A DNA stretch of 64,000 bases. It comes from Norana najaformis (lineage: Eukaryota > Annelida > Clitellata > Crassiclitellata > Hormogastridae). The stretch covers positions 30,805,087 through 30,869,086 of the forward strand of contig OZ029916.1 of the NCBI GenBank assembly GCA_964023275.1, given 5' to 3'. The notes under the pieces were generated by a model. That model was not told the DNA's origin, searched no databases, and worked only from the letters and a program-made list of their open reading frames with translations. A program made the translations under genes and the position numbers. Numbering within the stretch: position 1 is the first letter of the stretch; every line of letters starts with the position of its first letter. This document shows, one piece after another, positions 46,596 through 55,660 of the stretch.

Positions 46596-46603
46596 GTTCT
46601 TCG
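46596..46603 (+). repeat. target-site duplication of the hAT element, left
   Basis: GTTCTTCG, identical to 51260-51267. Eight bases is the length made by hAT transposases. Confidence 0.8.
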
Positions 46604-46984
46604 CAGGTCCGGCCCTAAAGTATGCGAGGCCCAAGGCAGCAAGCGATGAGCGGGACCCATGCAAAAAATTGCCTTTCGACATATATTACAATAATGCGAA
46701 ATCCAAATTAAATCGGTTATTGAATAAAATTTTACAAAATGTAAATCAGCCTCAAAAGTAAAAATACTAAAATTTTTACTGAGAGTAACAATTACAGTTT
46801 TATTCATTTAATTGAATATCTGAAAACTCAAAAAAAGATGTTAATAATTAAAATATTTTGGTATGCTAATTGAAAGTTTCTTTAGCAATATATTGTATAG
46901 ACACTAGCGTGGGTTTACCTTCTACTTCTAACATGTTTTTACTATTCACTAGCAAATGTTTCGAGCTTTGATGGATGAAAAAGC

Positions 46985-47065
46985 CATAATGAGTTAGGCC
47001 TATTATTATTATTATTATTTATTTATTAGTATTATTATTAATATTATTATTGTTGTTATTTGCCC
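46985..47065. repeat. (ATT)n microsatellite
   Basis: Interrupted ATT repeats inside the hAT element. A second, purer ATT/ATC tract lies at 47245-47335 next to the LINE tail. Confidence 0.85.
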
Positions 47066-47242
47066 AAGGTACTTATGATCCCTCGGGGCTTATAAAAAAA
47101 CGCTCCGGAGAAAGAATCGTCCGGGTTGGCTAAAACTCGTCAAGTTTCGGCATACAGAAGGTGCTTCGGAAGCCCACAGCATTAAAACGTTGGATGGCAA
47201 CTGACAGGCGTTGAAACAGATGGCACGTCTCTCTTGTCGAAA

Positions 47243-47282
<40 letters not shown>

Positions 47283-47394
47283 CATCATCATCATCATCAT
47301 CATCATTATTATTATTATTATTATTAATATTACGAAAAATGTTAACGCGCAGTCACGCAGAATGCGAATCTGAGACGCGGATAGTCAATCGCCA

Positions 47395-47890
47395 GGTGAA
47401 AAGAGTTAGGAATCCGGATGTTTGAAAGCCAGTGAGAAATAGTGAGTTTTCAGGCATTTCTTGAAGGAAGAAAAGAAGTTCGAGCTTCAGAGAAACATTG
47501 GTAGACGGTTCCATTCCTTTGGGGCAGCGGAGTGGAATGCACGAGAGACCAGGACAGTTCTGCATCGTGGCTCAGCCAAGAGACCCGTACATGAAGATCG
47601 TCGGCTGCAGGGAGGGATGTAAGAAGAGACTAGTGACTGAACGTATATAGGAGTGCTCATGGTAAGAGTTTTATTGGTCAAACAGGCTAGTTTAAATCTT
47701 ATTCGGAATTCCACAGGAAGCCAATGCAGCTGGTTTAATAGAGCTAAGGAATTTGTGTGAGGAGGTGCACACAGCACCACACCAGCCAGGGATTTTTGGA
47801 TGCGTTGAAGCTTTTTGAGTTCGAGATTTGAGATACCTGTAAAAACCACGTTGGCATAATCGAGGCGAGAGAAGACTAGAGAACATGCTA
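47395..47890 (-). mobile_element. CR1/L2-type LINE, 5'-truncated, inside the hAT element
   Basis: Minus-strand frame encodes 'SLVFSRLDYANVVFTGISNL', 'LLNQLHWLPVEFRIRFKLAC' and 'RAFHSAAPKEWNRLP', the C-terminal part of the polyprotein. It is followed by an (AAT)n(GAT)n 3' tail. It differs clearly from the other LINE copies. Confidence 0.8.
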
Positions 47891-47904
47891 CAGTTATAGT
47901 CAAG

Positions 47905-48330
47905 GTCGTTAGCAACATCATTCTCAGTTGACAAAATAGCCAAGTTAGTGAGCCGTTCTTGAAGCTTCGTTGATCGCATATAGGTTTTAATAAGCTTTAG
48001 CTTCGAAAAGAAGCCAGAAGCCACGATGACAGGAACAGGCAGAAGTATTCGAAGTGCATTATGTGTGCTAGGAAAGTCACTACATGTATATCTCTTGTTT
48101 ATTGAAAGAAACTGCAAAATCTTAACGGGATCGTTGTAGGTGACTGCAGGAATTATGGAACTCAATGATTGCAACTCCTCGGCAAGCATAAAACCAACAA
48201 GATCCTTAATTAATAGAACGGTGTCAGTTTGAAATAAAAAGATAAAATGTTTAATGTCACAGATATAATAATATAGTATACAAACATAATACACGTGAAC
48301 TTTGTATTGGAAGAAATTCCTATACACTAT
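47905..48330 (-). pseudogene. hAT transposase, C-terminal dimerisation region (ZMYM1/DUF4371 type)
   Basis: 'FPSTHNALRILLPVPVIVAS' then 'FFSKLKLIKTYMRSTKLQER' and 'LTNLAILSTENDVANDLDYN'. This is the conserved hAT C-terminal dimerisation block, lacking the usual 'AERSF' wording (a short deletion). The N-terminal and catalytic parts are absent or displaced by the LINE insertion at 48416. Confidence 0.75.
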
Positions 48331-50634
48331 ACAGGGTTGAAAATTTTAAAAAATGGTTTCACTGGAATTAACAGTGCAGACTGTGCAGTTCTCGCTACAC
48401 TATCTCAGTTAAATCCACCCTCCTCCCTGGATGACCTTCTCTCTTCCTATAACACCACTCTTTCCACTATCCTTGACAAGCATGCTCCTATTATTATCAA
48501 ATCCAGTTCTCACTCTAACAATCCTTGGTTCAACTCCTATCTCCAGGCCTTCAAATCTTTCCGGCGACGCCTTGAGCGTGCCTACAAACGCACCAGGGAT
48601 CCTGAACTTCTCTCTGCCCTTAAATCTGCCACAAATAAATACCATCGCCTTCTTACTGCAGCTAAACAGAGATTTTACTCCTCACTAGTTCGTGCTCGAT
48701 CCTCTAGCCCTCGCCTTCTCTGGAAAACCATTAATCAACTCCTCCATCGGAACTCATCTAGCCCACTTCCAAATTCTCTTCCGTCTTCTTCAATAGCCGA
48801 CTCGTTCTGTTCTTTCTTTTCGAACAAAATTAGTACCCTCCGTCTCTCTCTTCAATCTCTACTTTCCAAAACCTCCAACAATCCAGCTGCTGATGCTCCC
48901 TCTTCCACCTATGACAGCCCACCTTCCCCACCTCGATCCTCATTTTCTGCTTTTCAACCTACATCAGAGACCGAAATACTAAATCTGCTAAAATCTCTCC
49001 CAAACAAACAGTGTGAACTTGACCCTATACCTACCTCCTTATTGAAAGACTGTGCATCTGTCCTTGTTCCAATTATTACCAAAATAGTTAACCTCTCCCT
49101 CTCTACTGGAAATTTTCCCCTTCTTTTTAAACACTCTCTTGTTACCCCTCTTCTCAAGAAATCATCTCTCGACAAGGAAATCCTTTCTAACTACCGGCCT
49201 GTTTCTAACCTGACTTTCATCTCCAAATTAACTGAACGGATTGTCCTCTCTCGAATCAATAACTATTTAGCTTCTAACTCACTCATTAACCCACACCAGT
49301 CTGGTTTTACTAAACGCCACTCAACCGAAACTCTGCTGACATCTCTCTACAACAAGCTTGTTTCTGCCATTTCTCATCAACAGGTTACTTGCCTCTGTCT
49401 CCTTGATATCTCTGCAGCCTTCGACACCATAGATCACAATATCTTACTCCACCGACTTTCAACCTGGTTTGGTTTTGCTGACACTGCTCTCCTATGGATA
49501 CAGTCTTATCTCTCCTCCCGCTCTTTCTCTGTTAAAACTTCCGAAGCCTCTTCTAAGTCATGCCCTCTCACCTGCGGAGTTCCACAAGGCTCCGTTCTTG
49601 GACCTCTTCTGTTTATCCTCTACACTACCCCACTCAGTTCACTCATTAAAGCATCCTCCATTGACCATCACCTCTATGCTGATGACACCCAACTATTCAT
49701 CTCTTTCTCTCCAAATTGTTTCAATGAATCTACAGATCATATTCTTTGTGTGGTTAAACAAATCTCCTCTTGGATGACATCTAATCTCTTATGCCTGAAC
49801 CCATCTAAAACTGAATTCATACTTATCGGCCTACGTGACCAGCTCAAGAAAATTCCTGACCCCTCTATCTCCCTCAGCCTGGACTCTGCCTCCACCCACA
49901 CCTTTAATACTAACTCTTCTGTCCGTAATTTAGGTGTTATTTTCGACCAGAACCTTACTTTTTCTGATCATATCACCCATCTTTCCCGCTCTTGCTTTAT
50001 GCATATCCGCGACCTTCGCAGAATCCGTCCTATGCTTGACTTCAAAACCGCATCTATCATTGCCACATCCATAGTCCATGCAAAACTTGACTACTGCAAT
50101 TCACTTTTCCTCAATATTGACACAACCCAGATAAATCGCCTACAAGCTATCCAGAATGCTCTCGCACGTGCTGTCACCAAAACCCCCAAACACCATCACA
50201 TCACCCCTGTTCTCAAATCACTGCACTGGCTTAAAATACCAGAACGAATAGAGTACAAAGTCTTATCCCTCACCTACAACACACTTCAATCCTCCAAACC
50301 CTCCTATCTTCGTCAATTATTTACTATCCAACCACTCCGTTCAACCCGCTCCTCATCTGTCCTAACACTTCTTCGCCCTCCCGTCACCTCATCCTTAAAA
50401 TTTGGAAATCGCTCGATAGCCATAGCTGCCCCACCCCTTTGGAATAAACTCCCGCCAGAATTGCGACAGTTGTCTGGTCAATCATACGAACTCACCAACA
50501 TTTCACCTCTTTCAGTTTCTGCGCAGGTCTTTCACTCAAGACTGAAAACATTTCTTTTCCAGAAATCTTATCCTGATTCTTCCTCTTCCCCTCATCTCTC
50601 TTCTCGCTTCAATTTCAAACATCATCCACCGTAG
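48295..50634 (+). CDS. non-LTR retrotransposon reverse transcriptase (CR1/L2 type), long intact ORF
   Basis: 779 codons open from 48295, but the retrotransposon part probably starts at 48416. Landmarks in order: 'LSNYRPVSNLTFISKLTERI', the first catalytic Asp in LLDISAAFDTIDH (residue 371), 'GVPQGSVLGPLLFILYTTPL', the YADD catalytic pair (residues 461-464), 'NPSKTEFILIG' and 'LDYCNSLF', ending with 'LKTFLFQKSYPD'. The endonuclease domain is missing, so it is 5'-truncated and needs help to move. No stop or frameshift, in contrast to all other copies here, so it inserted recently. Confidence 0.9.
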   Translation: MNFVLEEIPIHYTGLKILKNGFTGINSADCAVLATLSQLNPPSSLDDLLSSYNTTLSTILDKHAPIIIKSSSHSNNPWFNSYLQAFKSFRRRLERAYKRTRDPELLSALKSATNKYHRLLTAAKQRFYSSLVRARSSSPRLLWKTINQLLHRNSSSPLPNSLPSSSIADSFCSFFSNKISTLRLSLQSLLSKTSNNPAADAPSSTYDSPPSPPRSSFSAFQPTSETEILNLLKSLPNKQCELDPIPTSLLKDCASVLVPIITKIVNLSLSTGNFPLLFKHSLVTPLLKKSSLDKEILSNYRPVSNLTFISKLTERIVLSRINNYLASNSLINPHQSGFTKRHSTETLLTSLYNKLVSAISHQQVTCLCLLDISAAFDTIDHNILLHRLSTWFGFADTALLWIQSYLSSRSFSVKTSEASSKSCPLTCGVPQGSVLGPLLFILYTTPLSSLIKASSIDHHLYADDTQLFISFSPNCFNESTDHILCVVKQISSWMTSNLLCLNPSKTEFILIGLRDQLKKIPDPSISLSLDSASTHTFNTNSSVRNLGVIFDQNLTFSDHITHLSRSCFMHIRDLRRIRPMLDFKTASIIATSIVHAKLDYCNSLFLNIDTTQINRLQAIQNALARAVTKTPKHHHITPVLKSLHWLKIPERIEYKVLSLTYNTLQSSKPSYLRQLFTIQPLRSTRSSSVLTLLRPPVTSSLKFGNRSIAIAAPPLWNKLPPELRQLSGQSYELTNISPLSVSAQVFHSRLKTFLFQKSYPDSSSSPHLSSRFNFKHHPP
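48377..48415 (+). repeat. 39-bp direct repeat, 5' side of LINE
   Basis: Identical over 39 bases to 50668-50706, beginning 'cagactgtgcagttctcgct'. The two copies bound the LINE body exactly, like a long target-site duplication. Confidence 0.85.
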
Positions 50635-50667
50635 CCGTCCGACTGTCTGAGTGCCTGACTCCTGGAT
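48416..50667 (+). mobile_element. 5'-truncated CR1/L2-type LINE insertion in the hAT element
   Basis: Body between the 39-bp repeats. The 3' end stops at 'cctgactcctggat' without the longer tail found in related fragments (29125, 36860, 58265), so the 3' end is also incomplete or was primed internally. Confidence 0.75.
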
Positions 50668-50706
50668 CAGACTGTGCAGTTCTCGCTACACTATCTCAGT
50701 TAAATC
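50668..50706 (+). repeat. 39-bp direct repeat, 3' side of LINE
   Basis: Second copy of 48377-48415. Diverges immediately on both sides from the first copy. Confidence 0.85.
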
Positions 50707-51259
50707 TTCATTGATACTACAGGCGGTTTTAATAATAATAGTAATTTAAATAGGCCTGGTTTTCAATGATAAACAGAAATTTATGAATATTTAATATAAG
50801 CAGGGATGGATTCGTTCCAAACTATGAATATGAATGACACAATAAAACAAACCTAACATTGCAATAATTTAGCTATTCTAGATTTCTAAGAAATATCTTG
50901 TTTACTTAGCCTGAAGCAAAACCAAGATGCATGCAGACAGCAGATCATGAAAATGACGTATTAAAACAACGCTGTCTTACTGCTGTTCTATGACAGTGTA
51001 AATTTATATAGCGTGTGCTTAATGATAATGGTTTTAAATCTATGGCATTGGCATGTAATTTATTATTACGCTATTTTTTATCCTGCAATACAAACAAATC
51101 CCAAAGAAAATAAATAATTTATTTATTATAAAGTTTTCTTAATACTGTTGGTTAAAAAAACAAAAAAGTAGTAAAAAAGTTTAGTCAGAAGCGCGGGGCC
51201 CAGGAAAGCGCGGGGCCCAAGGCAGTTGCCTCGTTCGCCTTGCCCTAAGGCCGGGCCTG

Positions 51260-51267
51260 GTTCTTCG
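51260..51267 (+). repeat. target-site duplication of the hAT element, right
   Basis: GTTCTTCG, matches 46596-46603. Confidence 0.8.
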
Positions 51268-52890
51268 GTCGAACAAATACTACGTAATCGTATTCATAAT
51301 CGTAAACTCGAAAATTTTAAAGCGCTACTTAAAGCTAAGTTCAAGACATCAGCTTATTCACGAGCGCTGCTTCATGTAAGTGGGGTTGTCCAAAGATGCC
51401 ATGCGAAGAACCAAGTCTGATTGCCAGAAGACCAGAGAGAATGGGTAGAGGAGATCTTAAGGTAGGTTGTTTTAAGCTGAGAGAAATGGGAAGGCAGCAG
51501 ATTCGATGGATCAGAGGGGATTTTCTAAAAAGGTGAGACGTAACACTGCATCGATCCAATTACCCGACAACAGGTGGCAGTGCTTTTGAAATGAGGCAAA
51601 CACTGGATAAAGGAGGAAGAAGGCAATCGGGAGACCCTGAACAAAATTTTACCAAACTCAGCTTTGATGAGTACACTAACCATAACGTCCATAATCTGTC
51701 AGTAGGGAGATCGGGAGAGGGAGAGGGAGAGGGCTGGCCATCCGCCTTATTATGCCGAGGCTAAGTAAATTGAAGTCTACTAACATTTCATACCCATGGC
51801 TGTCTCCTGAGGCCAGTTTAAGTGACTGCTCCAGTGTAGTCCGTCATCACGCACCGGAAATTTTTCGCCCCGACCCCACATTACCACATAAATGCCGACC
51901 CGACCAATCCGACCCATTTGTTTACAAAAGGTTAGGCGTACTGGTAAACTAAAATAAAAAGTGATGCTGACACTGATTTATATTACATCGAACTGCAATG
52001 CAAATGGTTTTCAAAAGGCTAAATAAAAACAAGGATCTTGATAGCATTTGAAAATTAAAGTAGACCAAATAGAAACTGCATGCAGCGTTACCGAAAACAG
52101 TGTCCTAAATATTTGAGTAAGCTGAAGGTTTTCGATCACAGTTGTTCTTTTTACCTGAGTTGAATATTAATTTGTTATAAGCCTACAACTTTCTTGACCA
52201 GACCCGGTGCACAAATTTTGCAAAAATTCTGACCCAACTCAACCCGACCCAACTAAACCTCACACGACCCATGGGTACATCCGACCGATGGTCAACTCTG
52301 GACTCCTCCTCCTCCTCCTCCTCCTCCTCCTCCTCCTCCTCGTCCTCCTCCTCGTCCTCCTCCTCCTCATCATCATCATCGTCATCATCGTCATCATCAA
52401 AATCTTCTTCTTCTTCGCGTTCTTCTTCTTCTTCGTTTGGTCTGGGTGCTTACGAAGTTCAGGCCAAAAATTGCACACAAAAGCCACATCTGAGGCACTG
52501 CCATGCGTTGTTATTTCTTTTTTGGTCGTCAAAACTATATGGGCCCTATGTCAGCATGCTTCCGTTTTACGAGTTTGTACGTTAGGTAGCTGATAAATTT
52601 TCATCAACATTTAGTTTGTATTATTAAACAAAGGTACATTGGCGGATTTAGCTATAGGCGTGAGCATTGTTCGTCACTCCCCGCGCACTTCTTGGTTATA
52701 TGCCGGTGCCCCTCAGAACAGACCTGTGCATGGTGGACTGCCAGTGAGAGAAAGAAAGAAAGAGACAGACAGACAGACAGAGAGCGTGAGAAAGAGCGGT
52801 AGGCCATATCCAATTTCACAAAAACCCTGTGTTCGCTCATGCAATGTCGAAAACTATATCGGCGCGTAATGCAGAGCGTACAACATACAT
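51268..52890. other. intergenic DNA with microsatellites
   Basis: No gene supported. (GAGAGG)n near 51707-51735; (CTC)n to (CAT)n to (TTC)n at 52305-52436, which produces spurious poly-Ser, poly-Leu and poly-Arg frames; (AGAC/AGAA)n at 52747-52785. Confidence 0.6.
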
Positions 52891-52892
52891 TC

Positions 52893-53560
52893 CACATTTA
52901 CTTTTTGTTATTTGTGCCACGTGCATATTAATTTATTCCGTTTTTCCTAAGTAACTTTGCCCAGCGACACGGAATTGGACATCTACTGAACTATAGGCCT
53001 GTTAATATTATTTTCGGCATTCATGATATATCAACATCGTCACATTATGCCTATGTATATGGAACCAGCGTTGGACCAACCTCAGAATTCTGACGGCATA
53101 CCGACATTGGCCCAATGTAGGCCCTTGGCCTATATCCAATGTTATGAAACCACGAAAGTTGGCCCTATATGGATGTTCTACCGGCCAATGTCCTTTACTA
53201 GCATATATGTTGGCGTAATGCAGGCAGGTACGACGAATATTTGACATATTCTTTTTTTAGTAGTGGCACATTTAATATATTAACCTATTTTCGTTTTTTC
53301 TAAATAGCCTAAGTGTGCCCAGGGACATGGAATTGGACGTATGCCGAAACTTATGTTAGGCCTATATTATTTGCGGTTTTTATGATGTTGTCATGTTACG
53401 AACTTGAGACAGTGCATAACTTTAGCAGAAGAGGACCAATAGCCGACCAAATGTCGAAAAGGTAACGTACCGAGAATGTAGGCCCTAAGTATCAACATAT
53501 AGGGCCTATCCAATTCAGCGTACACTTATATAGCTCTAAATAGTTTTCTTAAGGTAATCA
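52893..53560. repeat. degenerate direct repeat, two ~350-bp units
   Basis: Unit 1 (about 52893-53245) and unit 2 (about 53247-53560) share 'ttccgttttt.cctaa', 'gcccag.gacacggaattgga' and 'aggcctgttaatattatttt', then a metal-free stretch rich in 'aatgtaggccct' motifs. No coding capacity. Confidence 0.5.
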
Positions 53561-53989
53561 GAACATATATCAAACTTAAATGCATGTTTATTTGCTATTA
53601 ACCAACATCGACAACTGAGCTTCTTTAATTGCGGTTAATTCTGCTGCATAGATAGGCTACTCCACCGTTGGACAGACGCAGCAGCTTATCAATTCTCAGG
53701 CTAGGAATAATAAATGTAAATGTAAATGCTGTAAATGTTGCTTGTAGCAACAGTAGGCATACTATCTGCAATTGAGCCATCTTTATTAATATGCACACTC
53801 TAAACATATTTGCATATGCATACATTAAACCAAATGGAGTGGTGGAAAAGGATAAACAAATAAAGGGTGTCGTGCGAAAAGTCTATCGTGCGGTCATTTA
53901 TGGTTTGGTCCCACCTTCCGGAAGGGTAGAAGAATTTGAACAGTGGTCTCCAAAGCTGTCTGATTCTTATCGTCTAAGATGTTGGCTCT

Positions 53990-54380
53990 GTCTTAATTGA
54001 ATCGTGAAGCCGGCTTAAGTGGAGTGGCATCCCCCGACATCCATTTTTGGAATTCCATGGTTGATGTTCCTATTGTCGCTGCACAGCAGTTTCTAAGGGC
54101 CTCTGGCTGAATATTGTTTAATTTACTTAAAGTGGATTGGGTAGCCGTTGCATACGCCATGCACCATATTCTAAAACAGGTCGAATCAGCATCCTATAGT
54201 ATAGATGGAACAAAAGGCCCATTCGTTTTGAGGACCTCCCTGGGTACCCTGATTTAGCCCTAAGAGATTAATCCTTTTCTTACATTTGATCATTATGCAA
54301 TCTGTATGGGCGTTCCAGTTCAACTTCTGGCCAAAATCACGCCTAGAAACTTATCTGTTTTTTCTATTTTTATTTTCTAT
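53990..54380 (-). mobile_element. jockey/I-type LINE relic
   Basis: Minus-strand reading with frame changes gives 'DKFLGVILARS', 'LNLLGLNQG', 'LLIHLYYRMLIRPVLEYGAW' fragments, the region after the reverse-transcriptase core of jockey-like elements ('KFLGV-LD---NW', 'IRPVLEYG'). It belongs to a different clade from the other LINEs here. Confidence 0.55.
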
Positions 54381-55420
54381 TTATCTATTTGAAGGGGTCT
54401 TGGGATTCGTCCAATGCCGGCTCAAGGCCTAAGAAAAGGAAATGGGTGCCTCCCCTACGTTCTTCACGGAACATGGGAGCTTTGCTTACTTTACCTGCAT
54501 TTGGTGGCAGTTCAACCCCTTAGAATAGGCCACAAAGGTAGTCCTGCTAGTTACATGATTTGCTAGTTGCATCGTTTGAAACGGTGCGCACCAATATCCC
54601 GCACAATCTCATCAAGGTTGTGTTGATCTTCTAAAAGACCATATAGGGGGCCTACCACTCCCTTCTCAAAGCATATTATTTCCTGATTAGGAAAAGTAGG
54701 GGAGTTGGTCACAAAACTTGAAGGAAGCCTTGTAAGAGCACACGACAAACTTGGAAAAACTTGATCACTATTTAATACATCTATTTCTATCAGTTTACTC
54801 TTGCGAGAAAAAATATAGCGCCGCAGGTCTAACGCGTTACCCAATAAGAAATAAGTAAGGAAGAGAGTAAGACGGGAGATTTGGTTAAAACATTGTTAGG
54901 ACATTTTCTTTAAATCTTTAAAAGACGTATGTTTGCGACATAAGTATATAAAACAAAGTTTTTGAACATGTTTTCGCTACATAATGTGTTATACCATAGG
55001 CCTACTCTCTCCTTTATATCTAAACAAATCGCGACTTGTGCCAAACTTAATTTGCGTTTGGAACGCATCCACATATTCTCCACGTGTTGTGTGTGCACCT
55101 CAGTGGTGTTGGGATCTGCGAAGTTGTATTCATGCACAATAACAGAAAACATAAACATGCAGTTTTCCAAATTTTCTTAACGCGAAGAAAATAAAATTGT
55201 TATATTGCGCTGCGCACATTCGCAGTCTACATTACTTCATTATTTACTTACTTATTAATTATGAAATAGCTCTGCGACGTTCTATTTCCTCTCGCATTCT
55301 AGGGTGGCCATATTGTTTATTGCTATGCGAAATTAACTCAAACCAAACGCAGTGATCTCTGTTGATCAAACGTTTCTTTGGGCTTCGGGCGTCATAAGCC
55401 TAATGGTCTGCTGAAGGCGT
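54381..55420. other. intergenic, ending in the NADK promoter region
   Basis: No protein recognised. The last ~150 bases before 55425 should hold the promoter and 5' UTR of the NAD kinase gene. No TATA box is evident, and CpG density rises into exon 1. Confidence 0.45.
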
Positions 55421-55424
55421 TCAA

Positions 55425-55660
55425 ATGGATTCTTCAGGGGGAGTTTCAAGCGGTGACGCGAGCGTGGTGACGGCGACACCGAAAAGCCAACAGACGTCGC
55501 CCGAGAATCACCAGTTTGACGGTCTCGATCGGATCTTGGTACAGAACATAGGTCGCCGCGGCCGGTCGACCCACAGCGAGTCACAGTTGGACTTCGACGC
55601 GGTTGCATCGTCACCTGAAGGCGGAGATACGAGGACAAAGATTGGCACGGCCAGGCAGAG
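55425..55660 (+). CDS. NADK: NADK exon 1
   Basis: MDSSGGVSSGDASVVTATPK onward, rich in Ser/Arg with possible phosphosites (RRGRSTHSES). Donor CAGAG|GTACTA at 55661 is weaker than consensus but leaves the required phase 2. Confidence 0.75.

Larger units (their letters stand above)
46604..51259 (-). mobile_element. hAT-superfamily DNA transposon remnant with nested LINEs
   Basis: The termini CAGGTCCGGCCCTAAAG and (reverse complement, right) CAGGCCCGGCCTTAGGG are inverted repeats, flanked by a perfect 8-bp GTTCTTCG duplication. A transposase C-terminal fragment lies inside on the minus strand (47905-48330). At least two LINEs sit within (47395-47890 minus, 48416-50667 plus). The transposase is therefore broken and the element is not autonomous now. 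Confidence 0.82.

Noticed and set aside
47234-47425. Poly-Leu/poly-Ser open frame
   Set aside because: It is the (ATT)n(ATC)n tract beside a LINE tail, translated; no gene features.
52207-52593. Poly-Leu, poly-Ser and poly-Arg open frames on both strands
   Set aside because: All arise from the (CTC)n/(CAT)n/(TTC)n microsatellite; no splice or start context.
54563-54844. 93-residue minus-strand frame
   Set aside because: No recognisable domain, no splice partner, and it lies in repeat-rich DNA beside a LINE relic.
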